Of a DNA stretch of 62,110 bases, positions 42,105-50,037 are shown one piece after another. The stretch is from CAYRSA01 sp964494845 (GTDB lineage: Bacteria; Patescibacteriota; Saccharimonadia; Saccharimonadales; JAGQNJ01). The notes under the pieces were generated by a model. The model had not been told where the DNA came from. It searched no databases and saw only the letters and a list, made by a program, of their open reading frames with translations. The stretch is taken from contig CAZBSC010000001.1 of NCBI GenBank assembly GCA_964494845.1, positions 1 to 62,110 on the forward strand, given 5' to 3'. The position numbers were made by a program, and so were the translations under genes. Every line of letters starts with the position of its first letter. Positions within the stretch are counted from its first letter, which is position 1.

Positions 42105-42152
42105 TATTTCTAGTCACCGTTGATTGTTTTTTGTAGTACACTAAAAACTGAG

Positions 42153-42782
42153 ATGAGGCATATAATTTTTGATTTTGATGGAACATTGGCGGATAGTTTG
42201 CCATTGGTTATTGAAATTGCCGAAGAGCTGCTTGGACCGTTAAATCTGTCAGAAAGCGAAAAAACCCGGCTGCGAAACTTGCCCATGCGAGCAGTACTTA
42301 AAGAAAGTGGAATAGCTTATAGCAAGATTTTACGACTGGTAGTAAAAGGTAGAGCCATGATAAAACAGCGCATGGATGAACTAAATATTATTCCAGATTT
42401 GGGCAAAGAGATTAAAGCGATAAAAAGTGATGGCTACATGCTGTATGTTCTCAGTTCTAATAGCGAGGGCAATATTAGGTCATTTTTGAAAAGAAATGAT
42501 CTGTTAGATTGTTTTAGTGACGTCAAGGGTAGCATTGGGCTTTTTAGTAAAACTAGTGCTCTGAAAAAATTTTTGAAGGTAAAAAAAATCGACAAAAATG
42601 ATTGTTTGTACGTAGGCGATGAGGTGCGCGACATTGATGCTTCCAAAAAACTAGGCATTCCAATTATTTCTGTATCCTGGGGTTTTAACGGAGAAAAAAT
42701 ATTGAAAGCATCTGATCCTGATGTATTGATCCAGAAACCTATTGATCTTCTTGGCGCAATAGAAAAAGTTGGAAAACGTTAA
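42153..42782 (+). CDS. HAD-family phosphatase
   Basis: A 209-residue haloacid-dehalogenase-type hydrolase. Motif I is IIFDFDGTLADSLPL with the nucleophile Asp at the first D, motif II is VLSSNSEGN, and motif III/IV is YVGDEVRDIDASKKLGIPIISVSWGF. A helical cap of the phosphoglycolate-phosphatase kind lies between. The substrate cannot be told from sequence. ATG 42153 is chosen because HAD proteins start just before the FDFDG strand; TACACT at 42137-42142 leaves a four-base leader. It starts an operon with a small gene and a nuclease. Confidence 0.9.
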   Translation: MRHIIFDFDGTLADSLPLVIEIAEELLGPLNLSESEKTRLRNLPMRAVLKESGIAYSKILRLVVKGRAMIKQRMDELNIIPDLGKEIKAIKSDGYMLYVLSSNSEGNIRSFLKRNDLLDCFSDVKGSIGLFSKTSALKKFLKVKKIDKNDCLYVGDEVRDIDASKKLGIPIISVSWGFNGEKILKASDPDVLIQKPIDLLGAIEKVGKR

Positions 42783-42783
42783 A

Positions 42784-42948
42784 ATGACAATAACTCATAT
42801 TAAGCCACTCACAAATCTGCAAAAAGAACTGACAGCAAACTATACATTTTTTGGTTCGCACCGTAGCTACGGCTATGATTTGTCGCAAGAAAAAGTCTAT
42901 TTTGCTTGCCAATTACTTTTTTCGAACTTTTGCGAGGACTTAATATGA
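42784..42948 (+). CDS. 54-residue small protein coupled to its neighbours
   Basis: An open frame starts one base after the HAD stop codon and ends with TGA overlapping the ATG of the next gene (ATGA at 42945-42948). The product reads ITHIKPLTNLQKELTANYTF near the front and YDLSQEKVYFACQLLFS later, a balanced composition with no repeats. No family is recognised. The tight fit between two real genes, with overlap of the kind used elsewhere in this window, is the main evidence. It could be non-coding spacer. Confidence 0.45.
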   Translation: MTITHIKPLTNLQKELTANYTFFGSHRSYGYDLSQEKVYFACQLLFSNFCEDLI

Positions 42949-43718
42949 GTTACCAACGCGCAAAACCATACGAGCCCGGACAAAGTGATCCATTTAAAGT
43001 TAGCCGCAGTAAAATCGAGCTGTTTATGCAGTGCCCGCGTTGTTTTTGGTTGGATAATAGACTAAAGATAAAACGTCCTAGCGGGCCACCGTTCAGAATA
43101 AACTCAGCTATCGATGAGTTGCTAAAAAAGGAGTTTGATCTTCACCGTGCTGCAAAAACACCGCATCCAATCATGGAAGAATACAGTGTGCCGGCAATAC
43201 CGTTCGCGCACAAAGATTTGGATACATGGCGAGAAAATTTTATCGGCGTACAGGCCGTAGACAAAAAAACCAACTTTTTAGTCACTGGCGCCGTTGATGA
43301 TGTGTGGGTAAATGATGATGGGGAGTTGATAGTTGTTGACTACAAGGCGACAGCTAAGTCGGCGGATATCACAATCGATGCTGACTGGCAGATTGCTTAC
43401 AAGCGTCAGATGGAAGTTTACCAGTGGTTGCTTCGACAAAATGGTTTCAAAGTTAGCGACACGGGCTATTTTGTTTATGCTAACGGGCGGTTGGATATGG
43501 AGGGTTTTTATAACAAAATAGAGTTTCGCACGAAGGTTATTTCGTACAAGGGCAGTGACAAATGGGTAGATAAGGCCTTGATTGATATGAAAAAATGCCT
43601 GGAAGGCGATATGCCAGCAGTCGGCAAAGCAGCCATGGGTGGAGCCTGCGATTTCTGCGAATATGCCAAGAAACGTGCAGAATTAACAATAAAACACCTA
43701 CAAAACAATAAGAAATAA
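42945..43718 (+). CDS. PD-(D/E)XK nuclease, Cas4/RecB-like, with four cysteines
   Basis: The 257-residue product starts with SRSKIELFMQCPRCFWLDNRL, the conserved front of RecB/Cas4-type nucleases. The catalytic core is GAVDDVWVNDDGELIVVDYKAT (Asp and D-x-K) followed by QMEVYQWLL. Cysteines C30 and C33 near the start and a CDFC pair near residue 235 are placed to hold an iron-sulfur cluster as in Cas4 and AddB. No CRISPR array or cas1/cas2 is near, so it is a stand-alone repair-type enzyme. ATG 42945 has GAGGA six bases upstream; a longer TTG frame lacks this. Confidence 0.85.
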   Translation: MSYQRAKPYEPGQSDPFKVSRSKIELFMQCPRCFWLDNRLKIKRPSGPPFRINSAIDELLKKEFDLHRAAKTPHPIMEEYSVPAIPFAHKDLDTWRENFIGVQAVDKKTNFLVTGAVDDVWVNDDGELIVVDYKATAKSADITIDADWQIAYKRQMEVYQWLLRQNGFKVSDTGYFVYANGRLDMEGFYNKIEFRTKVISYKGSDKWVDKALIDMKKCLEGDMPAVGKAAMGGACDFCEYAKKRAELTIKHLQNNKK

Positions 43719-43721
43719 AGC

Positions 43722-43727
43722 TATAAT
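43722..43727 (+). promoter_or_regulatory. -10 box of serS, near-leaderless
   Basis: A perfect TATAAT; the predicted start is about three bases before the serS ATG at 43737. The box lies just after the nuclease stop codon. Confidence 0.5.
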
Positions 43728-43736
43728 AGAAATAAT

Positions 43737-45038
43737 ATGATAGATATCCAAATCGTGAGGGATAACCCTGAGTTAGTTAAAGAAAGGTCTAAGCAAAAAG
43801 GTTACGACATAGACACTGTAGAGTTGCTGAGAATTGATGATCATAAAAGAGATCTTCAGCAAAAAGTTGAAAAACTAAGGGCAGAGCGTAACGAGCTAGC
43901 GTCTAGCGCTAAGGGGCAGAAACCAAGTGATGACCAAGTGACTAAAGGCAAGGCACTAAAAGAGAAATCAGTAAAACTCGAAGAAGACTTGGCGAAGACT
44001 GAAAAACAATTTAATGAACTATTAAATAAAGTTCCGAATATGCCGTTGGACGAAGTGCCTGTCGGCACTAGCGAAGACGAAAATAAAGTTGTTGATACCG
44101 TTGGTGGCAAGCCGCATTTTGATTTCAAGCCAAAAAGCGATGCAGAACTCGGCATGCAAAGTGACACTATTGATAAGGAGAGAGCTACTAAAGTTGCTGG
44201 AACTCGTTTTGCATATATAAAAGGTGATTTAGTGCATCTCCAGTTTGCGATTATTCAGTTGGTTTTTGATACTCTAGCCGACAAATCAATAATTGAGGCA
44301 TTAATTAAAGACAAAAATCTAAATATTGAACCCAAAACTTTTGTGCCAATTTTACCCCCTGCAATGGTAAAGACCGCACCATACGCTGCATCAGGGCGGC
44401 TTGATGCTCAGGAGGTTACATATAAACTAGCCGATGACGAGTTGTGGATGAACGCGAGTGCAGAGCATAGCCTGTGTACGATGTATATGAACGAAATTTT
44501 TGATGAAGCCGAGTTGCCTATAAGATATGTTGGTTACGCAACGAGCTTCAGGCGCGAGGCTGGATCATACGGAAAAGACGCCGAAGGAATTTTCCGGATG
44601 CATCAGTTTGATAAAATTGAAATGGAGGTATTTAGTACTGCAGAAACAGGACTGGATGAGCATAAATTGCTAGTTGCCGTTCAAGAATACCTTGTAAATT
44701 TACTAGAGCTACCTTATCAGTTGATTCAGAAATGCACCGCGGACATCGGAGGCCCTAACGCGCAGGGGGTAGATATTAATACGTGGATGCCTGCCCAAAA
44801 TAATTATAGGGAAACACATACTGCAGACTACATGACGGACTACCAGGCTCGTAGCCTACGAACAAGAGTTAGGAGGTCTGGTGGGGAATTAGAATTTGTA
44901 CATACCAATGACGCGACCGCATTTGCTTTGGGCCGAATAATGAAGGCGATTATGGAGAATAACCAAACGAGTGACGGAAAAATTCGAATTCCGAAGGTAC
45001 TTCAGAAATATATGAATGGAAAGGAAACTATATTATGA
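43737..45038 (+). CDS. serS: seryl-tRNA synthetase
   Basis: Charges tRNA-Ser. The 433-residue class II synthetase begins with the coiled-coil arm that grips the long variable arm of tRNA-Ser (residues about 30-100), then motif 2 TSFRREAGSYGKDAEGIFRMHQF and motif 3 near HTNDATAFALGRIMKAIMEN. The arrangement is standard. The start is near-leaderless behind TATAAT. The stop overlaps the ATG of the hibernation factor gene (ATGA), so they are coupled. Confidence 0.95.
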   Translation: MIDIQIVRDNPELVKERSKQKGYDIDTVELLRIDDHKRDLQQKVEKLRAERNELASSAKGQKPSDDQVTKGKALKEKSVKLEEDLAKTEKQFNELLNKVPNMPLDEVPVGTSEDENKVVDTVGGKPHFDFKPKSDAELGMQSDTIDKERATKVAGTRFAYIKGDLVHLQFAIIQLVFDTLADKSIIEALIKDKNLNIEPKTFVPILPPAMVKTAPYAASGRLDAQEVTYKLADDELWMNASAEHSLCTMYMNEIFDEAELPIRYVGYATSFRREAGSYGKDAEGIFRMHQFDKIEMEVFSTAETGLDEHKLLVAVQEYLVNLLELPYQLIQKCTADIGGPNAQGVDINTWMPAQNNYRETHTADYMTDYQARSLRTRVRRSGGELEFVHTNDATAFALGRIMKAIMENNQTSDGKIRIPKVLQKYMNGKETIL

Positions 45039-45400
45039 TTTCAAAAATGGAAATCGCTGGTGTTCACATGGACATTGAGCCAAAACTAAATAAATACATC
45101 GTCAAGAAAATAGGTAATATGGACAAATATTTGCCCAGGCAGGCCAGGGAGTCGGCGCACGTTGAGATAAAACTAAAAGAACAAAAAATAAAAGAGAAGA
45201 AACAGTACACTTGTGATGTAGTTTTGTATTTGCCTCATGACAGCATAAAGTTGTCCGAAACAACTATGAATATGTTCGCTTCAGTGGATATTGTAGAGAC
45301 AAAGCTGAAAAACCTGATTAAGAAATATAAAGAAAAACATACAAAAAAAAGGTTCGCACGTAGCATAATTAGAAAAATCAAGTCGCATTCAATACGTTAA
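45035..45400 (+). CDS. hpf: ribosome hibernation promoting factor, short form
   Basis: The 121-residue product has the HPF/RaiA pattern: KMEIAGVHMDIEPKLNKYIVKKIGNMDKYLP, then VEIKLKEQKIKEKKQYTCDVVLYLPH and SVDIVETKLKNLIKKYKEKH. It occupies the decoding channel of idle ribosomes. It lacks the C-terminal dimerisation domain of long HPF, and ends in a basic tail. It is coupled to serS by a four-base overlap. Confidence 0.88.
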   Translation: MISKMEIAGVHMDIEPKLNKYIVKKIGNMDKYLPRQARESAHVEIKLKEQKIKEKKQYTCDVVLYLPHDSIKLSETTMNMFASVDIVETKLKNLIKKYKEKHTKKRFARSIIRKIKSHSIR

Positions 45401-45403
45401 ATT

Positions 45404-45412
45404 TGTTATACT
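45404..45412 (+). promoter_or_regulatory. extended -10 upstream of the secA leader frame
   Basis: TG at 45404-45405 and TATACT at 45407-45412; the start is predicted near 45419, immediately before the small frame that leads to secA. Confidence 0.5.
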
Positions 45413-45426
45413 CGATATATACAGAA

Positions 45427-45615
45427 TTGTGCTGTCTCCAGGGCGGGTTGGAGAGATTCAAAACTGTTTTTTCTGAGCGAAAGGTAGTAATAGCTACATT
45501 GAAAAAAGAAAAAGCTGTTTTGTGCTCTCCAAACAGGCCTGAGGCTGTGCAAGCTTTGTATAATTCGAGTATAATTGCAACTGAGTTATTTTCTGGTTTT
45601 AAAGTAGAGGAATAG
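45427..45615 (+). CDS. small reading frame directly upstream of secA
   Basis: An open frame runs from a TTG at 45427 (or TTG 45448 after GGGCGG) to TAG at 45613-45615, about 56-62 residues. The product looks protein-like: LERFKTVFSERKVVIATLK and VQALYNSSIIATELFSGFK. The secA ribosome site GAGGA (45607-45611) lies in its last codons and secA starts five bases after its stop, so translation of the two is probably linked. There is no signal peptide. The arrangement recalls leader peptides such as SecM, but no arrest motif was recognised. Confidence 0.45.
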   Translation: MCCLQGGLERFKTVFSERKVVIATLKKEKAVLCSPNRPEAVQALYNSSIIATELFSGFKVEE

Positions 45616-45619
45616 TTTT

Positions 45620-48259
45620 TTGAAAAAAGTACTAAAAAAAATTCTGGGTGATCCCCAGGTAAAAACGTTAAAAAGGCTAAAAAAGCGGGTTATTGAAGTT
45701 AATGCACTAGAGTCAAAGTACAAAAAACTATCTGACAAACAGCTTAAAGAGCAGACCGACAAGCTACGTAAAAGATTAAAAAAAGATTCCCTAGACAAAA
45801 TTCTACCCGATGCTTTCGCTGTGGCAAGAGAAGCGGCGCTGCGAACTTTGAAAATGCGTCATTTTGATGTTCAGCTAATAGGTGGGATGGTTCTACATGA
45901 AGGTAATGTTATGGAGATGAAAACTGGTGAGGGGAAAACCTTTGCTGCAACATTGCCTCTGTATTTGAACGGTCTTACGGGTAAAGGAGCACATCTAGTA
46001 ACGGTCAACGATTATCTTGCCCAGCGTGATGCAGGGTGGATGGCCCCTGTTTATGACTTCTTGGGACTTAGTGTTGGCGTGATTATTCCCGAAGAGTCTT
46101 TCATTTATGATTCGAAGTTTGAAAATAGCGATCATGAGGACCCGCGGCTACGTCACCTGAAGCCTTGTTCGCGCCAGGAAGCCTATGCCGCCGACATTAC
46201 CTATGGCACAAATAACGAATTTGGGTTCGACTATTTACGAGATAATATGGTCCGCGAAGAAGACCAACTACGGCAACGACCGCTTCACTATGCAATTGTT
46301 GACGAAGTTGACTCGATACTTATCGATGAAGCCAGGACCCCACTAATTATTTCTGCACCAGCGGCAGCTAGTGCAACAGCGTATGAACAGTTTGCTCGCC
46401 TAACTAAAAGACTCGCTGAAGAAAAGCATTACGAGAAAGATGAAAAACATCATTCGGTGGTTTTGACCGATGAGGGTGTTGAAGAAGTAGAAAAAATGTT
46501 AGGTATTGATAACCTATACGCCAATGATAATATCAGAACTCTATATCATCTGGAGCAATCACTAAAAGCCCAAGCATTATTCCAGCGTGACAAGAACTAT
46601 GTCGTTACTAAAGATGGCGAAGTTGTAATTGTTGACGAGTTTACCGGACGACTGCTAAAGGGTCGTCGTTATAATGAAGGCCTACACCAGGCAATCGAGG
46701 CAAAAGAAGGCGTTCCTGTGCAAGAGGAATCCATGACGTTGGCGAGCATCAGTTTCCAGAACTATTTCCGTCTGTACGAAAAACTAGCCGGGATGACAGG
46801 TACCGCAGAAACTGAGAGTGAGGAATTCCATCAAGTTTACGAGCTTGAAGTAGTACAAGTACCACCAAATAAGGTAGTAATTCGTGACGATAAAACAGAT
46901 AGAATCTATAAAACCGAAGCAGGCAAGTTCAGAGCAATAGTCAAAGAAGTAAAAGCAATGCATACCAAGGGTCAGCCGGTGTTAATTGGTACTGTTTCTA
47001 TAGAAAAAAATGAATTACTCAGCAAATTACTTGGCGAGGCGAAGATTCCGCATCAAATGCTAAACGCCAAGAATAATGAACGAGAGGCGCATATTGTTGC
47101 CGCGGCTGGTAAAAAAGGAGCCGTAACGCTGGCCACCAACATTGCCGGACGTGGGACGGACATTGTGCTGGAAGAGTCAGTCAAGAAACTGGGGGGATTG
47201 TTTGTCCTTGGTTCAGAGCGTCACGAATCTAGGCGAATCGATAATCAGCTTAGGGGTAGATCTGGTCGCCAGGGTGACCCGGGAGCCAGCCAATTTTTTG
47301 TTAGTTGCGAGGACGATTTAATGAGAATATTTGGCGGCGAGAGAATCGCGGCGGTCATGGATAGACTGACGGACGATGAAGATACTCCTATTGAAAATAG
47401 ATTTATATCGAAAAGTTTAGAAGGCGCACAAAAGAAAGTTGAAGGATTCCACTTTGATCAACGTAAAAATGTTGTTCAGTATGACGACGTGATGAACCGA
47501 CATCGTAAGGCTACATACACAATGCGTCGAGAAATTTTAAAGCAACCCGACATAAGCGCCAGAATAAAGGCTATGATTAATGATCAAGTTAATGCTTTGG
47601 CACATTCACCAAGTGCAACCCAGGCGGGTTTTGAGGACGTATTACGCGAGACTTTCCCGTTTGACGAGCCTACACTAGATGCCTTGTTTGATACCGATAT
47701 CAATAAATTTCCGGTAGTTCTCAAACAAAAAGCTCTGGAATTATATGAAGGTCGGGAGACAGTATTCACATCCGAAATAATGCGGAAGGTAGAACGTGAT
47801 ATCTACCTGCAGGCATTAGATAACTTGTGGATGCAGCACCTAGAAGAAATGGACCACTTAAGAAATGGAATTGGTTGGATAAGTGTCGGTCAGAGAGACC
47901 CGTTAGTTGAATATCGACGCCAAGCACAGGCGTTATTTGAAGAGATGCAAGTAGAGCTGAGAACAGAAGTTCTTCGGGCATTATATACTGCCCACCCAGT
48001 CAGTCAGGATTTGTTGGACGTTCCAACAGAGACAGAGTTAACTAGGGCTGCGAGAAACTCTATTAGTAACGCCGACAAGATTCTGGAAGCGGAAGAATTC
48101 AAGCAATCAGACTTTGCCGCGGCAAAACCCACTCTGCAAACGCCAGAGTCAGCTTCCGAGTCAGTAAAACAAACGCGAAATATTACGAAGAAAAAAACAA
48201 CCAAAGCTAAATCCAGAAAAGCCGAGCGAAAACGACGCGCTAAAGGTCGAAAACGCTAA
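45620..48259 (+). CDS. secA: preprotein translocase ATPase SecA
   Basis: Drives protein export through SecYEG. The 879-residue product has Walker A MKTGEGKTFAA, the DEVDSILIDEARTPLIIS box, the preprotein cross-linking domain, NIAGRGTDI, and the GSERHESRRIDNQLRGRSGRQGD block. The C-terminal zinc-binding SecB motif is replaced by a strongly basic tail (KAERKRRAKGRKR), as in organisms without SecB. The start is TTG at 45620, with GAGGA nine bases upstream. It works with LepB encoded at 20285-20950. Confidence 0.96.
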   Translation: MKKVLKKILGDPQVKTLKRLKKRVIEVNALESKYKKLSDKQLKEQTDKLRKRLKKDSLDKILPDAFAVAREAALRTLKMRHFDVQLIGGMVLHEGNVMEMKTGEGKTFAATLPLYLNGLTGKGAHLVTVNDYLAQRDAGWMAPVYDFLGLSVGVIIPEESFIYDSKFENSDHEDPRLRHLKPCSRQEAYAADITYGTNNEFGFDYLRDNMVREEDQLRQRPLHYAIVDEVDSILIDEARTPLIISAPAAASATAYEQFARLTKRLAEEKHYEKDEKHHSVVLTDEGVEEVEKMLGIDNLYANDNIRTLYHLEQSLKAQALFQRDKNYVVTKDGEVVIVDEFTGRLLKGRRYNEGLHQAIEAKEGVPVQEESMTLASISFQNYFRLYEKLAGMTGTAETESEEFHQVYELEVVQVPPNKVVIRDDKTDRIYKTEAGKFRAIVKEVKAMHTKGQPVLIGTVSIEKNELLSKLLGEAKIPHQMLNAKNNEREAHIVAAAGKKGAVTLATNIAGRGTDIVLEESVKKLGGLFVLGSERHESRRIDNQLRGRSGRQGDPGASQFFVSCEDDLMRIFGGERIAAVMDRLTDDEDTPIENRFISKSLEGAQKKVEGFHFDQRKNVVQYDDVMNRHRKATYTMRREILKQPDISARIKAMINDQVNALAHSPSATQAGFEDVLRETFPFDEPTLDALFDTDINKFPVVLKQKALELYEGRETVFTSEIMRKVERDIYLQALDNLWMQHLEEMDHLRNGIGWISVGQRDPLVEYRRQAQALFEEMQVELRTEVLRALYTAHPVSQDLLDVPTETELTRAARNSISNADKILEAEEFKQSDFAAAKPTLQTPESASESVKQTRNITKKKTTKAKSRKAERKRRAKGRKR

Positions 48260-48273
48260 GGGCCTCTGTTGAA

Positions 48274-49560
48274 ATGAAGCACCAAGTTACCGAAGTAAAA
48301 TTAAAAAATGGCGCAAAAGGACTGTTCGTAAATATTCCTGACGCGAGCGTAATGTCCTGTGAAATTAACTTTCGGGCAGGGGAGTATCTTTTAAAACGAG
48401 AAAAGTGGGAAACGGCACATCTTTTAGAGCATCTGATTTTTAACGCTAATCAAAGGTTTCCCCACGCTCGTGATTTTCAGGCAGAACTAGAAAAAAACGG
48501 TGCCTACTATAATGCATCAACGGGTGCCTACGACATTACTTACGAAGTCGAGTGCGCTGACTTCGAGTGGCAGAGGGTACTAGACCTGTATATTTTCGCA
48601 ATAACCAAGCCATTATTTTTAGAAGAGGAGTTTCAGGCAGAATTTGGAAATGTTTCCGAAGAACTAACTGCTAGGTCAAACAACCACTTCCGACACCTCG
48701 GTTTGGCGTTGCGTGAAAAATATGGCTTGTGTGCGATGACTGACCAAGAGCGAGTAAAAGTCATGAAGAATGTAACATTGGACGATGTTCGTGCTCATTA
48801 CGAGAAAACCCACACTACCGATAATATACGCTTTGTAGTAGCGGGCAAGTTACCAAAAAGCAGGCAGGATACGGTGGTTAAAATGTTAGAATCTATTGCT
48901 TTACCTACAAAGTCGGGTCGAGTCCCATTGCCAGTAGAGCACCCCAAAAGTCTCGCTACTCCGATGTATATCGAAAACAAATCGGTTGATAATCTTTATT
49001 TTTGCATCGACACTTTTATGAAATCATGGATGGAGAATGGAGAGACTGACGCTCTAGCGCTAGCCAACAATATGCTAACAGGAACATTGCATTCAAGAAT
49101 TTATGGGGCCGCCCGTGAACAGGGATTAGTCTATAGTATGAGTTCGTCATACGCTCGTTGGAACGGAGGTAGCAATTGGTGGTTTGCCGCACAAGTGTTG
49201 CCTCAGAACACTGCTAAACTTTTTGACATAATTACTCGTGAAATATTATTTTTACGGAGCGGAAAGATTAGTGATGAAGACATAGAAAGTGCCAAACAGT
49301 ACGCGCTAGGTCGCTATCAGCGTAGTGCTCAGACGGTGGGAGGAACTGCATCCGGTTACAGTACGCGGTATTTTTTTGACGAATTTATAGAGGATTACTA
49401 CGAGGTTCCGAACAGAATCGAACGAGTTACAAAAGACAAAATGATTAAAGTGGCCAATAGCCTATTTGATGAAAAAGTCGGCGGACTGGGAGTACTGGGG
49501 AGTTGCAGTGAAAAATTTGTGATCGAGTTAGAAAACCACTTAAAACCTTTGTGGCGTTAG
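48274..49560 (+). CDS. M16 family zinc peptidase
   Basis: The 428-residue product carries the inverted zinc motif HLLEH (AHLLEHLIFNAN, about residues 50-54) and the third ligand Glu in VSEELTAR about 75 residues on. This marks an active pitrilysin-type subunit. The second half has the GGxxS/RLY-like region (TGTLHSRIYGAAREQGLVYS). It is the short, single-chain bacterial form. It lies 14 bases after secA and is likely co-transcribed; a role in clearing peptides from export is possible but inferred. Confidence 0.9.
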   Translation: MKHQVTEVKLKNGAKGLFVNIPDASVMSCEINFRAGEYLLKREKWETAHLLEHLIFNANQRFPHARDFQAELEKNGAYYNASTGAYDITYEVECADFEWQRVLDLYIFAITKPLFLEEEFQAEFGNVSEELTARSNNHFRHLGLALREKYGLCAMTDQERVKVMKNVTLDDVRAHYEKTHTTDNIRFVVAGKLPKSRQDTVVKMLESIALPTKSGRVPLPVEHPKSLATPMYIENKSVDNLYFCIDTFMKSWMENGETDALALANNMLTGTLHSRIYGAAREQGLVYSMSSSYARWNGGSNWWFAAQVLPQNTAKLFDIITREILFLRSGKISDEDIESAKQYALGRYQRSAQTVGGTASGYSTRYFFDEFIEDYYEVPNRIERVTKDKMIKVANSLFDEKVGGLGVLGSCSEKFVIELENHLKPLWR

Positions 49561-49600
49561 TGACAAATTAAAAGTTGATTAAACAACTAACACCAAAAAG

Positions 49601-49624
49601 GCGAGTCTATAGGTGTGGACTCGC
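49601..49624 (+). other. stem-loop between the M16 peptidase and the Pro-rich protein
   Basis: A perfect 7-bp stem, GCGAGTC at 49601-49607 with GACTCGC at 49618-49624. A second dyad, GTTTAC/GTAAAC, follows about 10 bases later. There is no T run, so this is more likely a leader structure or weak terminator. Confidence 0.4.
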
Positions 49625-49693
49625 ATAGGTTTACAAAACCATAAGCGTGGGAGTAAACTTAGCCTAACATATAAATATAAGGAGAATTAACCT

Positions 49694-50002
49694 ATGGACG
49701 AACAACAAACAGGGGCTAGCCCGGTACCAGGGTCAGGTTCTACCCCCCCAACCGATAATAGTAATGCTATGAACACGGAAACTGCCAATAACCCCGTCTC
49801 GACGCAACTAGGAAATCCATCACCAGAAGGCTCAATGCCAACCGAAAGTGTTGTGCAACCTCCCGTAAATAATGCCCCGGTTGCAGGCCAAGTGATGCCA
49901 GAAACATTGGCTAAACCACCTCAGAAAAAAATTTTTCTAGTTTTGGTCGGGGGAGTAGTTCTGCTTCTTGCGTTAGCTGTTCTTGTGCTAGCTATTCTCT
50001 AG
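49694..50002 (+). CDS. small Pro/Asn/Thr-rich protein with a C-terminal membrane anchor
   Basis: A 102-residue protein of low complexity: about 75 residues rich in Pro, Asn, Thr, Gly and Gln, then KKIFLVLVGGVVLLLALAVLVLAIL as a membrane segment that ends the protein. The topology is of a tail-anchored protein. A good ribosome site (AAGGAGAA) is present. No family is recognised. Similar tailed proteins occur several times in this window (1-137, 265-1797). Confidence 0.7.
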   Translation: MDEQQTGASPVPGSGSTPPTDNSNAMNTETANNPVSTQLGNPSPEGSMPTESVVQPPVNNAPVAGQVMPETLAKPPQKKIFLVLVGGVVLLLALAVLVLAIL

Positions 50003-50016
50003 AGATTCTAATCAAC

Positions 50017-50025
50017 TGCTATAAT
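50017..50025 (+). promoter_or_regulatory. extended -10 of prfB
   Basis: TGC-TATAAT at 50017-50025, a perfect extended -10; predicted start near 50032, six bases before the ATG at 50038. Confidence 0.55.
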
Positions 50026-50037
50026 GCATATTAATAT

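Noticed and set aside
41942..42136. Open frame overlapping the heliorhodopsin end and repeat copy A
   Set aside because: It translates the hairpin repeat; a similar frame in copy B arises from nucleotide similarity. There is no start signal, and the Tyr/Arg/Cys-rich composition is not protein-like.
42945..43718. cas4 of a CRISPR system
   Set aside because: The nuclease is Cas4-like, but no cas1, cas2, effector or repeat array is in the window; a stand-alone RecB-type nuclease is more likely.
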